Notes: generated from the letters alone by a model not told the origin. A stretch of DNA of 64,000 nt from Styela clava (GCF_964204865.1 NC_135252.1:14219383-14283382), one strand, 5' to 3'; shown: positions 35,616 to 50,895, numbered from the stretch's first letter. Made by a program: numbers and translations.

Positions 35616-36186
35616 CGGTCACCCTTCAAAACAATTGTCTGAATAATGGCCTTCATATTTCGTAACCAATGATTAGTAACAATTTCCCCCGGGGATTAAA
35701 CTAGAAACGGCGTTGTATTTCTGGTGAGGTATTTCTGCTATTAGACTGAATAGCTCAATAAGTTGATTTAACAAACAAAAAGGATGACGCAATAAATTTA
35801 GTTTGCCACATACATCAAATACGGCACGCGCATACAGTAATATAAAACTGTTGGAAAATATGGAAATACCGTATAGTTCAGAATCAATCGGAAAATCATA
35901 CTTAAAGCCATACTTACAATAAACCGGAAAAATACTTGAATTTTAAAAAACGAGTAACATTTTAATTCAGCAAAGCCAATTACACGACATCCATATGGCG
36001 ATGAAAACCAAATGACCATACACTTATTAATCGAGATATCTCTTAATTAATGAAAATAAGTAAGCAATGCAGTTGGGCCATCAAAAAGCGGCGCCAAATC
36101 TTTTCTTACCAGATCAAATACATAATCTAACGGACCTGGGACATTGTCATGCAGTTGGATATAGTGAACAGATCAAGTATATAAAA

Positions 36187-37080
36187 CAGTGGTTCTCAAC
36201 CTTTTACCGACCGCGTACCACTTTACTCTTTTTTACTATGGCCGCGTACCACCGACAAAGCTCCTTTTTTGGCGTGGAGAAAAAGACACAAGAAACGTGC
36301 TATGGAAGTATTCTATAATGTGGCACTACATCTTTTGTGGCGTAACACGTAAAACGGACAAAAACACTTCCCAATATCGCTTCATTTAAGGTGGGCAATA
36401 GCGGGCGACGGCGATCTCTAAAAACAAGAATTGATAGCGCATCAGAGCTGTGGACGTTTCCCCGAACATTGACCCCGGAAAAAATACCCCTATACTTTAC
36501 TTTTGCAAACTTCATGCTTATTCTGAGAGTGTTTTGGTTGTAGGCGCATATAAACGGGTTTGCGTGTTTGACACCATCATTTTTACTAAAATGAATCAAC
36601 CATGTGCCGTTTGCTGATACTGGTATAGCTAAGTTTAGCCTTGTACATCGCAGCATTTGCGAGATTCAATTTTGATTACTGCAACTAAAGTAAAGCTCCG
36701 CGGAAGACATAATGATAATTAAGTCAATTAATGTACAATTAATTTCTTGAAACACAACTGAAAACTGACAAATATCTCTAAAAACTACAAAAACCAGCCA
36801 ATGTTTGCAACCATGCTTGAATATCTGTTTGAGCGACAAAAGTGTCTGAGCGGCTGGGTGCAGAAATTGCAATTGTTACGTGTTGCGTCATTATTGATTC
36901 CGTGGTTATAGTTAAAAGGAAACTGAATGCTTGGGGAAACATCCGTAAACGCTGTTCAGCGAATACATACAGTAAGGAAGATAAAGCGTTGCTGGCATAT
37001 TTTAGCCAACCCAAAGGTTAATTGTTGCAATAATTCAAATCTGCTCGCGTACCACTCAAAAAGATCCCGCGTACCACTAT
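36187..37080 (+). mobile_element. hAT-like element remnant, copy C
   Basis: Same as 17487-18380: CAGTGGTTCTCAACC left end, GCGTACCAC words, no right terminal repeat. Confidence 0.5.
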
Positions 37081-37392
37081 GCTATGCCATACATACTATA
37101 TAATATTCTACAAATGATATGTTGCGAAAAAAGAAGGAAAAATAACTATGTATGAAAGATACTGTACCAAAAAGCACAAGTAATTTGGCAAGTATCAGGC
37201 AGTTGTAATGAAAAAGTCGTTGATATCATCTCTATAAAATTTAGTTATCGAATGCACTGTTTCCTTCTTTTACTTTATGCAATTTATGCAAAGTTTGGAA
37301 TGTGCTGGAAACCAGGTTATTGAATGTAGCTCTGAAAAATCTCAACAATCTAGATAGATTCCACAAAAGTTCATGCATCAAATAACTACGAT

Positions 37393-37395
<3 letters not shown>

Positions 37396-37467
<72 letters not shown>

Positions 37468-37471
37468 GAGA
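37396..37471. repeat. (GA)n microsatellite, copy C
   Basis: About 38 GA units with one GG interruption; slightly shorter than in copy B. Confidence 0.95.
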
Positions 37472-38926
37472 TTTATTTTTTCGTCAACCAAAAATAACAG
37501 TCATCGTAATAATAATAAAAATAACAATAAGAAATAAATTAGTTTGGTATAGACAGGATGGAGTGATACGACCAGACGGTCATCAAAGTCAACCCCCCCC
37601 CCCCCCCTTCAAGCTATTATGTTTAAGATCCACAGTTTCAGATGACTAAAATATTGGGGAGGAACATTCTAGAATTTAAAATTATATTCTCAAAATGGAA
37701 GAATAAAATTGGGGAGGGGAATGCTAGAGTAAATCATTTTTATTTATTTATGTGGAGCGGGATATCAAAATCTGAAGAGATTCCAAAGGTTACTGAAAGA
37801 ATTTAAATAATTTATACGCATATGTGATGAATTAGCAGAAATGCTTCATTTCATGGCATAGGTACGCATTGAAGATGTAACGAACATGATCTGCTTTGAT
37901 TTGTCTAGATTAGGAGGGGAAAAAATAGTTAATAGGACCTAACAAGCAATATTTCAGCATAATAATCAACAATTTTTTGCTTGCAGAGGGATGTCAAAGT
38001 AGTATATAAAAAGACAAGTGAAAGATAAATAAAAATGTAAATAATTATAATAGTATGAGTTGATGTAACAGCAAAGTATAATGCAGTATCGTAATTTCAT
38101 TATCACAAAATATGAATATAAAAAGCATCTATGGCGAGCTGTACATGAAAAGAGGGGGGGAATGATTTCTAGGAAATAGTAGTAGATTAGTATATCAAGT
38201 CAAAGGGTCTCAAATGTAGAGCAATTCAACCTAAACACAACTGGCATTTAACATTGCCAATTGTGTTTGAGGATTTATTTCAATGTTAAATAATTGAAAT
38301 ATAATAATTTTTTTTATGATTGAGTAAATAGTTGATTTATAATGGACACTATGATTTAACAAGTCTAGAGATACGAAAAATTTTCACATTTTAACAGGAT
38401 GTACTATTGAGTTGGTAGTACTCCACTGCTATAATGATGGATTATAAGACCAGGAGGAAATTATTCAATGATGCCTAGAACCACAGTAGGCCCGAACGAG
38501 TTGTTTAATATATACAGGAAGTACTCAAGACATGTATGCTCAAAGAAGAGTATTAGCTGCAATATACTATACATAATATATATATTAATATACCTAGAAC
38601 CCGTTCGATCAGATAAGAAAATATGATATAATAGTCATACAATTTGTAATCATGAATTTCAATTTGAATGACAGAAGTACAATGTTAGGTGACATCTCTA
38701 ATTATATACACTTGGAATAATACAAAGTCTAAATGATCTCTACTATACAAATATCATATTCCAGAATATGAATGGTTGTGAGAGATTTTTCATTATTGTT
38801 CTGACCCTTATCAATTTTTATAATCCATATTGCCCACATATAGGGGCAAATGCCCAGTTTGGTATGGACTCAATGTAGCATTTTTCATCAGTATATACAA
38901 TAATAACAATTTAGGACGTATAGATG

Positions 38927-39272
38927 CAAGTTTGAACACAGAACCTTGGATGCAGCAATTCATATCAACAATAATAATGATTTGGGATATAAATCCTTTA
39001 GATTGGATTAATAATATAAATGCAAGTTTGGTTTAACATAGAAAATAGAACGCAGCAATTCATATCATCATATACAATAATAAAGATTTGAGATATAAAT
39101 CCTTTAAATTGGATTAAATAATATAAATGCAAAGTTGGTTTAACATAGAAAATAGAATGCAGCAATTCATATCAACATATACAATAATCTTGATTTGAGA
39201 CATATAAATGCAAGTTTAAACACAGAAAAAATAGGATTCAGCGATTTATATCAACATATACAACATACATTA
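38927..39272 (+). repeat. Minisatellite of ~80-107-bp units, copy C
   Basis: Four tandem units sharing GCAATTCATATCAACATA, as in copy B. Confidence 0.75.
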
Positions 39273-39297
39273 AAGAAGATGGAGGAAGATAAAAGAA

Positions 39298-41188
39298 GAT
39301 AAAGGAAGTTTATGATTGTTTATGAGAGTTTAAACTGAAAGTAATAACTTTCAGACTTTCACTCAGCATTTTATTGCTTTGTCAAAATACGTCAAATAAC
39401 TTTTACGACGTTTTGCTATATTTCACAACATATAAACCACGGAAACTACTAAAACTATATTTTTGTATTTTGGCCACATTTGAGTATTATTTCTGTAGCG
39501 AATTATTACTTCAAATATTCCATGGTCTGTATTTAAATAAAAAGAATATGAAATACATCTCTAAATGTACTGATGCTGTAACAATGTTAGTCGGCTATGT
39601 AGACTCTTTCTAAATGACTGGAATGTGATTTTGATGATTAATTAATTCTTGTAAAATAACGACTGTTTACGCCAGATAAAAAGCTCTCAACATATCTCAG
39701 ATTTATTTCTAAAAATACTTCAATCGAGTTATGAAAGTTAATACTTTAAAACTCATTAGCTTGTGGTATTAATCTAAAATCTACAAAAAAAGATTGTCGT
39801 TTTTCGAAAATGCAAAATCATGCTAAAAGCGTCACGAAAAGTGAAGTAGAACAGATGTCTGAAGTGATCATTAGTTTATAATTTTAAATGCTCAACTAAT
39901 CCCATTAATTTATATTTGTTAAGCTTTCGAAAATGATCACATGAGTAATTACCATAAGCAACTTCATGAAAAACATTCTTCAATAGGTCCACTCGGTGTC
40001 CAAAAATCAATTTACGCTACCAGGCACTGGTAGATTGCAGCAGTATCAATTAAAATGATATTTACTGGTACTTAAGCTAAATGGTAAGCAATTACAATCA
40101 AAAACAGTATTTTTAAATTTTCACCAAGATCGAGAAGCGGAAGATAAATAAAGAAATGCAATAATGCTAGAAAAGATTCAGCAGTATTCTTAGAAACATA
40201 TTTTCAATTTGAGCTGAGAATAAAGGTGTATGATTAACCCAGTTTTGATCAAAAATATTCTGTTATTATCATTATTATTATATAATGTTATTGTTTTATA
40301 CTGAATCTAAACCTAACTACTAGTTGGAATTGAACAAGACTAACTACTGATCCTTTTCAGTGCCTTTGCACTGGTGGTTACGTATGCGCACATATGTTGT
40401 AGAAAGAATAAAGATGACTCTATTATTTGTATTAACAGTTTTGCTACACTCTAACACAATTTATTTCTGTAATGTTTTGTCTGACCGACCGAGGTCAAGC
40501 TTACCCAGACAGTCTTACGACAAGAAAGGCGATAGCGTATGAAATGATCATATCTACTCCATTCTTTAAGAAATTCGACAACAGCGCTTGTGAGCTCATG
40601 CTGGTTGAAGACTACGATGTCTGCTGACCGTGGCTATAGGATAACTTTGTCCAACAGTTATCCGAAATTGTAGTCTTGACGCTTTTCTTGTCATAGTTCA
40701 AATATACTTGTCTGTTGATGTCTGACTTCGGTGATAAAAATCATTTGTATAAGTGTGCAGTGCGACTTTTAAATCACATGAGAAATTTATAATATTTAAA
40801 TTGATCAATTCTCGCTGAGGAATAATGTGTTTAAAAACTAGAAATATTGTTTTACAATTCCTCCTTCCATTTGTTTATATTACAGGTATTTTGTTCACGT
40901 ATATTTGAAAGACGTGATTAAAAAACATGGCATGAGGTCTGTTGCGAATTATTTCGACACAATTTTTTTCTGATAAGCAAGTAGAATAAAAACAATCGAC
41001 GTATGTTTCAATTATGCTTGGTAGATAGAACTATCGTCAGAAATAACATTAAGCATATTCTGACTCACAAAAGTGTCATGTGTATATTTTTAGAACGCAA
41101 AGCATTTGGATAATTAAATAGAAATGAACGGTAACGGTAATTGAAGAAATCTTCAAGCTCTCGTTTTCGGAAATGCAATTTACGTTTG
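39298..41188. other. Stretch between the insertion and the GNAT-P promoter, copy C
   Basis: Only the short secreted-type ORF (40414-40542) is visible; otherwise non-coding by eye. Confidence 0.45.
40414..40542 (+). CDS. Candidate small secreted-type ORF, truncated (42 aa), copy C
   Basis: Same as the copy B frame, with a signal-peptide-like N-terminus and an early TGA. Not recognised. Confidence 0.22.
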   Translation: MTLLFVLTVLLHSNTIYFCNVLSDRPRSSLPRQSYDKKGDSV

Positions 41189-41244
41189 TCGAGACATTTT
41201 AATTTCACGAAGAAAAAATACGTCATGAAATCGATATATAAAAA
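41189..41244 (+). promoter_or_regulatory. GNAT-P promoter block with TATA box, copy C
   Basis: Identical to copy B: TCGAGACATTTTAATTT, TACGTCAT core and TATATAAAAA. Confidence 0.65.
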
Positions 41245-41370
41245 GGTCGGAATCAGAGAACGAAACATTAAACATTTTGGCGCGTTGTTGCGAATGTCGA
41301 GCCATCGAATTTGGAGGCCAAAGTGTTTTACATTTTTTTCTCGCAGAAATTACATTTAAGTTTAAAAACT

Positions 41371-42692
41371 ATGAAGTCACAAACAAAATTTAACATGTGC
41401 AGGTATGCAATTTAATTTATCTACTATTATAACTTTTTGTAATTATAACCTCATGAAAAATATATGTATGTTGGTAAGTTGTACTTATTTCCATATTAAC
41501 AAATTTTTATTTTTTCAGTGAAGTTTTAGTTGAAATATCACGCGGAGAACAAGATTGGACAGAAGTCAGGGAATGCCTTGTTCGAGCTTTTCATCATTAT
41601 TCTTTGTATAAATACTTGATACCAAATGAACAAACAAGACCAGAATTTTTAAGAAGATATTTAGAAGCAATATATGACGTCACTATACGTAATGGAAATT
41701 CAATACTTTTAGTTGGAAGATTATCTGAAAATGTAAGTACCGGTATACTAAATGAGTTTATTCGTATCTAATTCAAAATAAAATTCAACCTATTAAATGT
41801 TTTATTTTTATATCAAATACAGAACACAATTATAGGAGGAGTTATGGTTGTTCCTCCATCTAAAGAATATGGAGGATGGGAATGTGAAAAAGCTGATGAT
41901 TTTTACGAAGCTTATGAAAAATATAGATTGAGAGACATCGATCTTGAAGCATTTGAAAGAATGAAAAAGTAAGTTTGGACTTTTCAAATAACTCTATGAT
42001 TTGCCAGCTTATTACTTGTCAGAGATAGAAAAGAGAAATTAATTTAGATATTTCATTTCTATTCATTTATATTATTTATATTCAGATATGAAGAATGGGA
42101 ATATGAAAATATATCAAAACATGTTTGTTCAACTAAAGTACCGTTATGGAATGGAATATTTTGTGCGGTTGATCCTAAATATTCAGGAAAAGGTTGTGGA
42201 AGTATGAGTTATAATGAATGCTTGAAAATAATTAAAAATATTCAAGAAAGCAATAAAAAGAAACAACTTCAAATTAAACACGAAGAAAATCTTGAAATAA
42301 AATCAAGAAAATTAATAAAGAGATTGACAGATTCAGAAAACTCACCAATGCTCTTCATGATTAGTCACAGTAAACGAGCAGTTCGATTTCACCTAAAGAA
42401 TGGTTTTCAGTCCGTTGCCGATATACCGTACTACGATGAAAACACATCGACTGATCAAGATAATTCTCAATTCAACGCTACTGTATTGATGATGGATCCT
42501 CTTAACGCTGATAGAATTGCTGAATTTAGGAAAAAAATAAATTTTCCAACGAAGAGAACAAACAATATCGAAACTGGTTTACAAATGACACATATTTCTG
42601 TAACAGCTGAATCTCATTTGATACACAACAGCTCAATTACTAGCATAATAAATATGTATGGTCGCTTAAAAATCACTAGAAATAGAGGGTAA
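41371..42692 (+). CDS. GNAT-P acetyltransferase-like protein (332 aa), copy C
   Basis: Exons 41371-41402, 41519-41732, 41823-41968 and 42086-42692. Same splice sites as copy B and an intact intron 3 acceptor (CAG). The last-exon translation is identical to those of copies B and D. Motif A K-Y-S-G-K-G-C-G and motif B are intact. Confidence 0.82.
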
Positions 42693-42798
42693 ATAAAAAA
42701 GTTATCAAATAAGGTAGTTTTCTTTAGAGTTACTTTGAGACAGGTACTAAATATTAATACACTCCCAACGTGTCTCGTTGACTAACATTTGTTTTCAG

Positions 42799-45700
42799 TT
42801 GAATAATTAAAAATACTGTGAGACTTTTAGCTCTGAAAAGTTTATATATATAAGTAAAATGTCACGCAAAACAATCTTTTTTGAATTATTTAATCTGTTT
42901 GTAATAATATATCAAAAAATAGCAGCTGTGAAATGTTCTTTTCTTTCTCATTTTTATTTTTTTAAATGGGTGCTTTTTACAAATTTGGCTCGATTATTCA
43001 CTGTTTAATTTTTGTATATGTTTTTATTATATCTTATACAATTTTTCCTATTTTGCTCAAATTATGTTTTATATATACTTAATAATACACTGACCTATTT
43101 ATTGATACGTTGTCTTGTTTTTTCTACTGCATAGGAATTCTAGTAATTCTCTTATAGGAGTGATTAGGTAGTGCTGTCTGACAGATTTTTATATAAGAAG
43201 ACGTGATTCACAAGTAAAATTCTCAGCCGTTTTGATAACAGACACAATATATTCGTTAATATGTTGAGAGGGTGTGGAAAACCAAGGAATCCGTGAAAAT
43301 TGAGTTGAATATTCCGATATTTGACTGAACTGAATTGAAATCTTGAAAACAGTCACAAATTAAGGTTTTTTAATCGTCAGACACTGGTGATCGTCAACTA
43401 AAATTTCAATTTTTTTACACTAGCATACCTATATCCTTTAATTAAGATGCGACCGGAAGTATTGTATGGGTTTGGTAATAGGTTCAGATAAATCTTAGTT
43501 GAACAACTAACACATGAAGCTTTTATATTTTAGAGTTTGCTACTTGAAATTAGTAATTTTGGTATATTTTGGATGAACCAAAAGTAAATAGAGTCATACT
43601 TTTTACGTAAAGTCAAATGCTGTCAGATCGCGTTTTAATGTTTTAATAGAAAGGTAAATTATGGAAAATATATTTAACACCAGAAAAATTTGAATACATC
43701 TAACAGTTTTAGTCATTCAGTGGTTAACATGAAATTTTTTTTAATGTAAATATGTAATGTTTTTACTTTGCGAAAATATAAGTTTGTGATCAATCATAAA
43801 GTTGTGATAAACTCAGTAGGTTTATTGGGCAAATATTAAGTATTCACGAACAAATTATTTTTTTATAAAAATTGCAAAATATGTTGAATACGCATATTAC
43901 AAATTGCCTATCGGAAAACAAGAATAAATTTTGACTTATAATTGCGTTTCATGTGGCGATGCAACAAGACCTTGGAAAATCCACGAGGTTGTGCGTCACT
44001 TCATCAATGTGACCATTTCTCAAGAACTAGTTATTTAACTAGACTAATTAATAAAATGTCCGTTGAGCAAAAACGTATAAACCTGTCTCTTGTGCTATTG
44101 CATCCACATTTTTACCAATCGAGCTATAATGTTTAACAAAATTTTTTAAAAAGACACAATTGAACACAAGATGAAAGTATGAAAGATGAAACTATCTAGT
44201 CTATTTATTTTGCTAGACCTAATTTACCTATTACCATATATGGTTGTAACAGTTGGAATAAATTTGAGATACACATAAAAATTATTACGTCATATATTAG
44301 ATTGCGGTTTTAAGGCTGAAACCATAAAACCAGGAAATCACCTCATAAACCAAAACCAAATCTTTCTCAGATAAAGTACTTTTCTCTTGAGTAACCGAAA
44401 AGTGATTCTCATTTCTAGCAGGTGCGGGAGTTTAATGACTTCATTTACAAATTACCATGAGATTGAGTAAGTTTTAATTTATATAATTAGATTTAGAAAG
44501 TAACCACATCGTAGTTATCCAGCCTACATTTTAGTCAGAATCTGGTTAGGGCAATGGTATAATACAAACACTACTAATACAAAAATTAAATTGTTTATTG
44601 TCTAATATTTTATTGTTTTTTAAACATATGTGGTAAACAGTTTTGTTACTTAAAATTCAAAAGTTCCTGAAAAAATAGGTTAGAAATGAAGTTGTACTTT
44701 GAAACCAAACACTAATTATTATTTACGAAACTAATTATGCACGAAACTTATTTCACACACTATAATTTAGTCACCTTAAAGTAATGATACCATTAAGTAG
44801 GTATTAAAATTCGTATAAGTCGTATCAAATATTTTTCTAATTGTTTAATATCATGCCATACACTTACTTTCTTCTTCGAGAAAGCTTAACAAGTTTTAGC
44901 TAATGAAAAATATAAATTCATAAATTGAGTCAAAAGCTTAAAAAAATTATTTTTTTTACTGCGATTAGTGCAATATTATCCTTATATATTTCGATATATT
45001 ATGGATTGCCTAATTTACAACGAAACAAAAAAAAAAATGGGTGAAAACGCGTTTGTGTATTCTAAGCCCAAGGTTGCAAAATATGTAATTTTATATTTGT
45101 TTCTTATCTAATAAATTTCTTATCTTATTCAGACGTACAAAAATTCTGTTTAAAATAGATTAAGAAAATTTTATTTTGTATTCATTTTTGAAAACGTGGG
45201 CTAAAGATTCTAGTTTGTTGCATTCACTGTTCCTATTTTTAAACACATTGTGATAAAAATATCCTCGTTTCGATATGATAGTTTTTGTTATACGTATCAG
45301 TGGTATCGTATGACATAAAATAACCCCAAAACCGATAAAATCGAACTACAGCTCACTTACATTATACTGTTGATCAATTGTGTCGTGCTGTTTCTATTTC
45401 ATATAAACCAAATTATTTTGAACTTCAGTGAGTTAATCCGATAATGAGAAAATCGTCTAACATTTTTGAAAGTTTCTGTTCATGTTCACCAAAAATGTTA
45501 AGGAAATTACATATTTGTTTAAAAAACGCATTCCATAATAATGGTGAATAGAAATAGCATCAAAAATCTTTATTATAATGGGTAAAATTGGTGTATAACA
45601 GCTCATCATGTCGCAAGCATCATTATATTTGGAAAGTGTAGCCTCTAAAAGTTACAGCATGTCAAAGTTAATATTCAAGTAAATCATAATGTATTTTATT

Positions 45701-47642
45701 ATTAACACATTTGAAGTAACTTAAAAGTACGTTAAAATTATATAACATATTTATTAGACAGGAAGTGGAGCAATCTACAGTTTAGCTAAATTGTTGTTGT
45801 TGTTGTGTTAATGTTGTAAAAATCACTTTACACAAAATTTAATACTTAAAGATAAACTACCTTGTTAGAAGGCTGTTGGCAAACTTCGAATATCTTGTAT
45901 TCTTAATTCTTTTTATTGCTCTTCTCTATTTTTTCTACCACTCCCAATATTTATGGCCAATAATATATAATATATATAATATAATAAAAAAGCTATTTAA
46001 AATATATATGATTAAAATTTAAATATTTCTGCAAACAATATCAATAGAATTATGTATTCAATTGTTGATTTTCTTAAATGTTTCCATAATCTTTTAATTA
46101 ATTTATACTCAGAGGCACATTTTCTAGTGACACAGCTAAATTTGAAAGCTTTTTGATTTATATCAGTATTGGTAAACGATTAAATTGTGTACTACCTAGT
46201 TTAAAATATTCTTTATAATGAAAATCAAAAGTTCTCTGACAAACAAATCAAACAAAAACGGAAATTCAATTATAACAATTAACTTGAAATGCCTTATGAG
46301 ATTCAATTTCAACCTTATATGCCCAAAATATGATGTCACGTTATCAATCCGTCATTCTATGATCAAAAATTAGTTGCATATTAAATACGAAGCTGTGTGA
46401 AGTCATCTGAGCAATCATTTGCCATTATCCAATCATGGATTTCCAGAAACGTACAAATTTTATCAATCACGCAATCGTAACATCAAGTCACTTCACGTGA
46501 GAATACAATTTCATGTTTGAGAAAATGCCACACAATAGAAATCATTAATTTTTACCATTTACCAGTATGGTTGAATGTTTTTGGATTGAGTACGGTACAT
46601 TTGGTTTGTCTAATCATTTTTCACATTCCCATGCTCATAGTTTTTTTTTATTTACTTTTAACATATTTGTTTAATTAACGAAAGAGATTGAATCAAATGT
46701 GCTGCAGTTAGGCAAGGGATATCAAGTTGATACCTAAGAATGAAATTTCCCAAACTAGAAGTGATTGGAATTATTTGATGGAATATGTGTTTTTTTTGAG
46801 AAAATATTTAATTAAAAAATTGTTGTTTAGTTTGTGTGAACCAAATTTAAAATACCCTAATATCTTACCATTTGTCTGTAGTAATAATGTCACATCGTTA
46901 AATAAACGTCATGAAATTAAAGTGTGGTTAAATCAGTTTACATATTGAACCCATAATGATGAATTATGTTTAAGAAAGACCAGCAAAATTAATAAACAAT
47001 ACTGAGTAATGTTGAAGTTGCTCAAAAAGACCTCCAACAACTTCAGAAGGCAAGTAAAATTTTATTGTGGAAATTTCAAGTTTTATTTTAATCCTCTCTG
47101 TCTATACTTGTAACTGCATTTAACTTTTACTTTGACTCAATGAGAAAAATAGCTCGGAGAAGCATTTGAGATCTGATTTAAAATTTAAATAACTCTTTTG
47201 TAGCAACTCGCAAATCTCACAACAACATCAAAAAGTCGGCATAAAGATTTGTATTAAAAATTAATAAACATAATACAGGAAAGATAGAAAAAAAATGAAA
47301 CATAAGATATCAAATAATTTTTGAAAATATATTGACATATTATTAGAAAAAAATACCCATTTATATAAAAAAGTTGTGTAAAATAAATCAATTTTAGCAG
47401 ATTTCACAGTAATTTGTTTAAATATCTTCCCAATAATATAGCACATATATGGAGTATAAAAGTGAAAAGACTGTTATATGTGGCATTTTCTCTGAAGTAA
47501 TATTTACCCGGGACTAAAACAACTCACATTTTGGATGACGCGAATTTAAAATTGATACCGAAGCATTTTTTTTTAAATTACCAATTACAACATATCTAAT
47601 TGTGGATTGGAAATTAGAACGTGATTTCCACAAGAATATTAT
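42799..47642. other. ~4.8-kb gene-less stretch between convergent GNAT genes, copy C
   Basis: Counterpart of 24102-28945, with the unit junction at about 44958. No recognisable genes. Confidence 0.5.
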
Positions 47643-49090
47643 TCAACCTCTATTTCTGATGATTCCATGGTGATCATATGTATTTATCATACTAGAAATG
47701 GGAATGTTGTGTTTCACCTGAGATTTCTCTGCTGTAGCCGAATGTGTTGTCGGAAAACTGATTCCGAATTGGACATTTTGTTTTCCCGGCATTGTACAAT
47801 TTATTTTTTGCGTAAAGTCAGCAATTCTATCGGCGTCCAAAGGATCCAACATCAAAACGTTTACATTGAAATGAGATTTTGCTTTATCAATCGATGTGTT
47901 TCCATCGTAGTATGGAATATCAGCAACTGTGCAAAAACCATTCTTCTGGTGAAATCGAACTGCTTGTCTACTGTGACTAATCATAAAAAGCATTGGTGAC
48001 TTTTTAAAATCCTTTTTTAAAGATTTTCTTGATTCGATTTTGGTATTTTCAATTTTTGCTGCAGAGTTGTTGACTTTAACATTCTGAATGACTGGTGAAC
48101 GATGTGTTAGTATTGCCAAACTATGAATAAATGCCATAAAAGTTTTGGAATTAATTTGTTTTCTGCAATACTCGAGTAATTTTTGAGAAATTATTGAAAA
48201 ATTCCCGCTGTTTTTACTCTCCATTTTCTTTATTTTGGTTATCTTGGTTTCTTGAATATTATTTATTATTTTCAAACATTCATTGTAACTCATACTCCCA
48301 CATCCTCTTCCTGCATACTGGGGATCAACAGCACAAAATATTCCATTCCATAACGGTACTTTAGTTGAACAAACATGTTTTGATATATTTTCATATTCCC
48401 ATTCTTCATATCTGAATATAAATAAATATGAATAATATGTCTGAATTAATTTATCTCTGACAAATAATACGATGGAAAATCATAAAGTTATTCGAAAAAT
48501 ACGAACTTACTTCTCTATTCTCTCAAATGCTTCAAGATCGATTTCTTTCAACTTGTATTTTTCATATGCTTCGTAAAAATCATCAGCTTTTTCACATTCC
48601 CATCCTCCATGATCTTGAGATGGAGGAACAGCCATAACTCCTCCGATAATTGTGTTCTGTATTTGATAATAATAAAAACATTTAAAAGATAATAAGGAAA
48701 ACATTTAAACATTTTATTATGAATTACATATACTTGACAACATTCGTAAACTTACATTGTCAGATAATCTTCCAACTAAAAGTATTGAGTTTCCATTACG
48801 TATAGTGACGTCATATATTGCTTCTAAATATTTTCTTAAAAATTCTGGTCTTGTTTGTTCGTTTGGTATCAAGTATTTATACAAAGAATAATGATGAAAA
48901 GCTCGAACAAGGCATTCCCTGACCTCTATCCAATCTTCTTCTCCACGTGATACTTCAACTTTAACTTTACTGGAAAAAAATTGAAAATATGAACGATATA
49001 GCAATAAACGTTTATTGAACATCAAAACTATAATTATAATATGTTAATATCGTAATTCTTAAATTATACGTAAGTTTCAAACCTGTACAT
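47643..49090 (-). CDS. GNAT-M acetyltransferase-like protein (378 aa), copy C
   Basis: Exons 49083-49090, 48756-48969, 48511-48656 and 47643-48411. Translation the same as copy B (ERIEK form). All splice sites and GNAT motifs intact. Confidence 0.8.
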
Positions 49091-49238
49091 TTCAATTTTT
49101 GTTGAAGTTTATAACTTTTATCTTCCTTAGAAAATTGTAGATAATTTGCAAAATACTTTGATCTCAACAAAATTCGATTGTTTCGATTGTTGTATCAGCG
49201 CTCGACACTGTGTAATAATATGTGTTGAACTCCGCAGC

Positions 49239-49293
49239 TTTTATATACTGATTTTCTGACGCATTTGTTCTTCTCAAAATCAAAATGTCTCGA
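49239..49293 (-). promoter_or_regulatory. GNAT-M promoter block with TATA box, copy C
   Basis: Identical to copies A and B. Confidence 0.65.
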
Positions 49294-50712
49294 AAAAGAT
49301 AATGTCCAAACGTGTGTCGCCTTTATGAAAGTGAGAGCATGAACTTTCTCCGATTCTTTTCACCGTTCATTTCAATATTGACAAATTTTACAATCTAAAA
49401 ATTTCCTACTATCACTTTTATATATCAAAATAAGTTATTTCATGTAATTCTGCCGTATCAAATAAACATCGCTTGTTTCAAAAATAACCTGACTTCTACC
49501 TATACTGAAAACAAAAAATTGTCGCCGATATATGTGCCATAATCTGTTTTCCCGTAGAAATTTTAAAAGTATATGTGAACACTTGCTATTACTGATTTTT
49601 AAATAATAATATTCGTCTTAGTTCAATTTCGCCAACGAAAAATGATATAACCCGAACTAGTATTGTTTGGAATTAAAGTATTTCACTATTGTTCGTGCAT
49701 TTCTTATACCGCTATTTTAATAAAATAACGTTTTATATTACAATTGACTAATTAATTCATTTAAATTTGAAACTTTCATCAATTTCTGCGCAGGCCTACC
49801 ATCGCGGATGACCTCTATTGTATTTTCATGTTTAAATCTCGTTGTTATCTAAATGTGCAATAGGTCATGAGAAATTTGACGTTGTTGTTTGTAATTATGC
49901 ACCATTTAGATTAAGTACCACTCAATGGTGGTTGAAACGCTACAATTTCATGTGTTCGGTGTGTCAATTACTTTTTGGCCACATTATTTTCACTATATAC
50001 TTGGAAAGTGTAAATTAAGTTGTAGTTTTAACGTTGTTACGGTTGAAAACAAATGCCTAGATTTGTTGAATTCGTTTAATAATATTGGATTAATGATTTT
50101 AAATAGGTCATAAAATGATTTATAGGACAAGTCTAATGTTAATCATGAAATATTAGGTTCCTTTCACATCAGATTCTGATATTTTGTCAGAGTATTATTG
50201 TAACGACGGATGTACTCTTTGTGTTTAAAAAAAATCGAATTTTCAATTCAACATTCTAAAACATGCCGAAAAGTATATTCAATTTTATTCTGATAAATTT
50301 GTTTTACTGCAAAGCGTTGTTTTCTAGATGAAAATGATGTAATATTTTAAATTTCTGATTTTCAAATTACTGCGGGATAATTACTAAATTGTGTGAGGTC
50401 ATCGAGAAAATGTAGAGCAAAATTTCTTGTTATTCATCAGCCACATGTTTCCGGAAAAGAAGAATACGATTCACACACAGGTAACGTAATGCCTCCTAGT
50501 ATTCATTTATATATTTAGAATCGATATTAAGCAATAACCTAATTCGATTGATCATAATTTTAATCACCAATTGGAGAGAATTTATGCAAATTTTCTTGAA
50601 GTAATGCTTCGAACACTCAACAAAAAGTATGTGTGTGGTATGGTCATATATGGCGCTTTAAACAATTTGAGTCTTTTGCGCCAGACAATTTAAATCAAAA
50701 TTTTGTATATGC
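49294..50712. other. Non-coding stretch, copy C
   Basis: Counterpart of 11897-13315; no gene seen. Confidence 0.45.
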
Positions 50713-50895
50713 CTATAGTACTCTCTTGGTAGATTTCACAAAATCAACAAGAGCAGGGAAAATGCTAGGGTCGCGTAAGATAGCTTTGAGTTGAAATTCA
50801 ATGCCATAATCGCGGCATTTCATCTTTAGTATGCGTCTTTCATTTCTATATGCACGACAGTTCATTAGAAAAGTTGAGAAAGCACTGATGAAATA
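50713..50895 (-). mobile_element. LINE ORF2 C-terminal fragment, copy C
   Basis: Same 60-residue tail as in copies A and B. Confidence 0.45.

Larger units (their letters stand above)
37396..39297. mobile_element. ~1.9-kb (GA)n-ended insertion, copy C
   Basis: As at 18695-20600. Here the left flank reads CGATAAAGAGAG, so GATAAAG stands clearly on both sides of the insert. Confidence 0.6.
26261..44957. repeat. Recent tandem unit R2 (18,697 bp)
   Basis: Second near-identical unit, same gene order as R1. Offsets between matching landmarks are 18,700 bp before the (GA)n tract and 18,697 bp after it. The only length change I can see between units is in this microsatellite. Its coding regions have the same translations as those of R3. 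Confidence 0.88.
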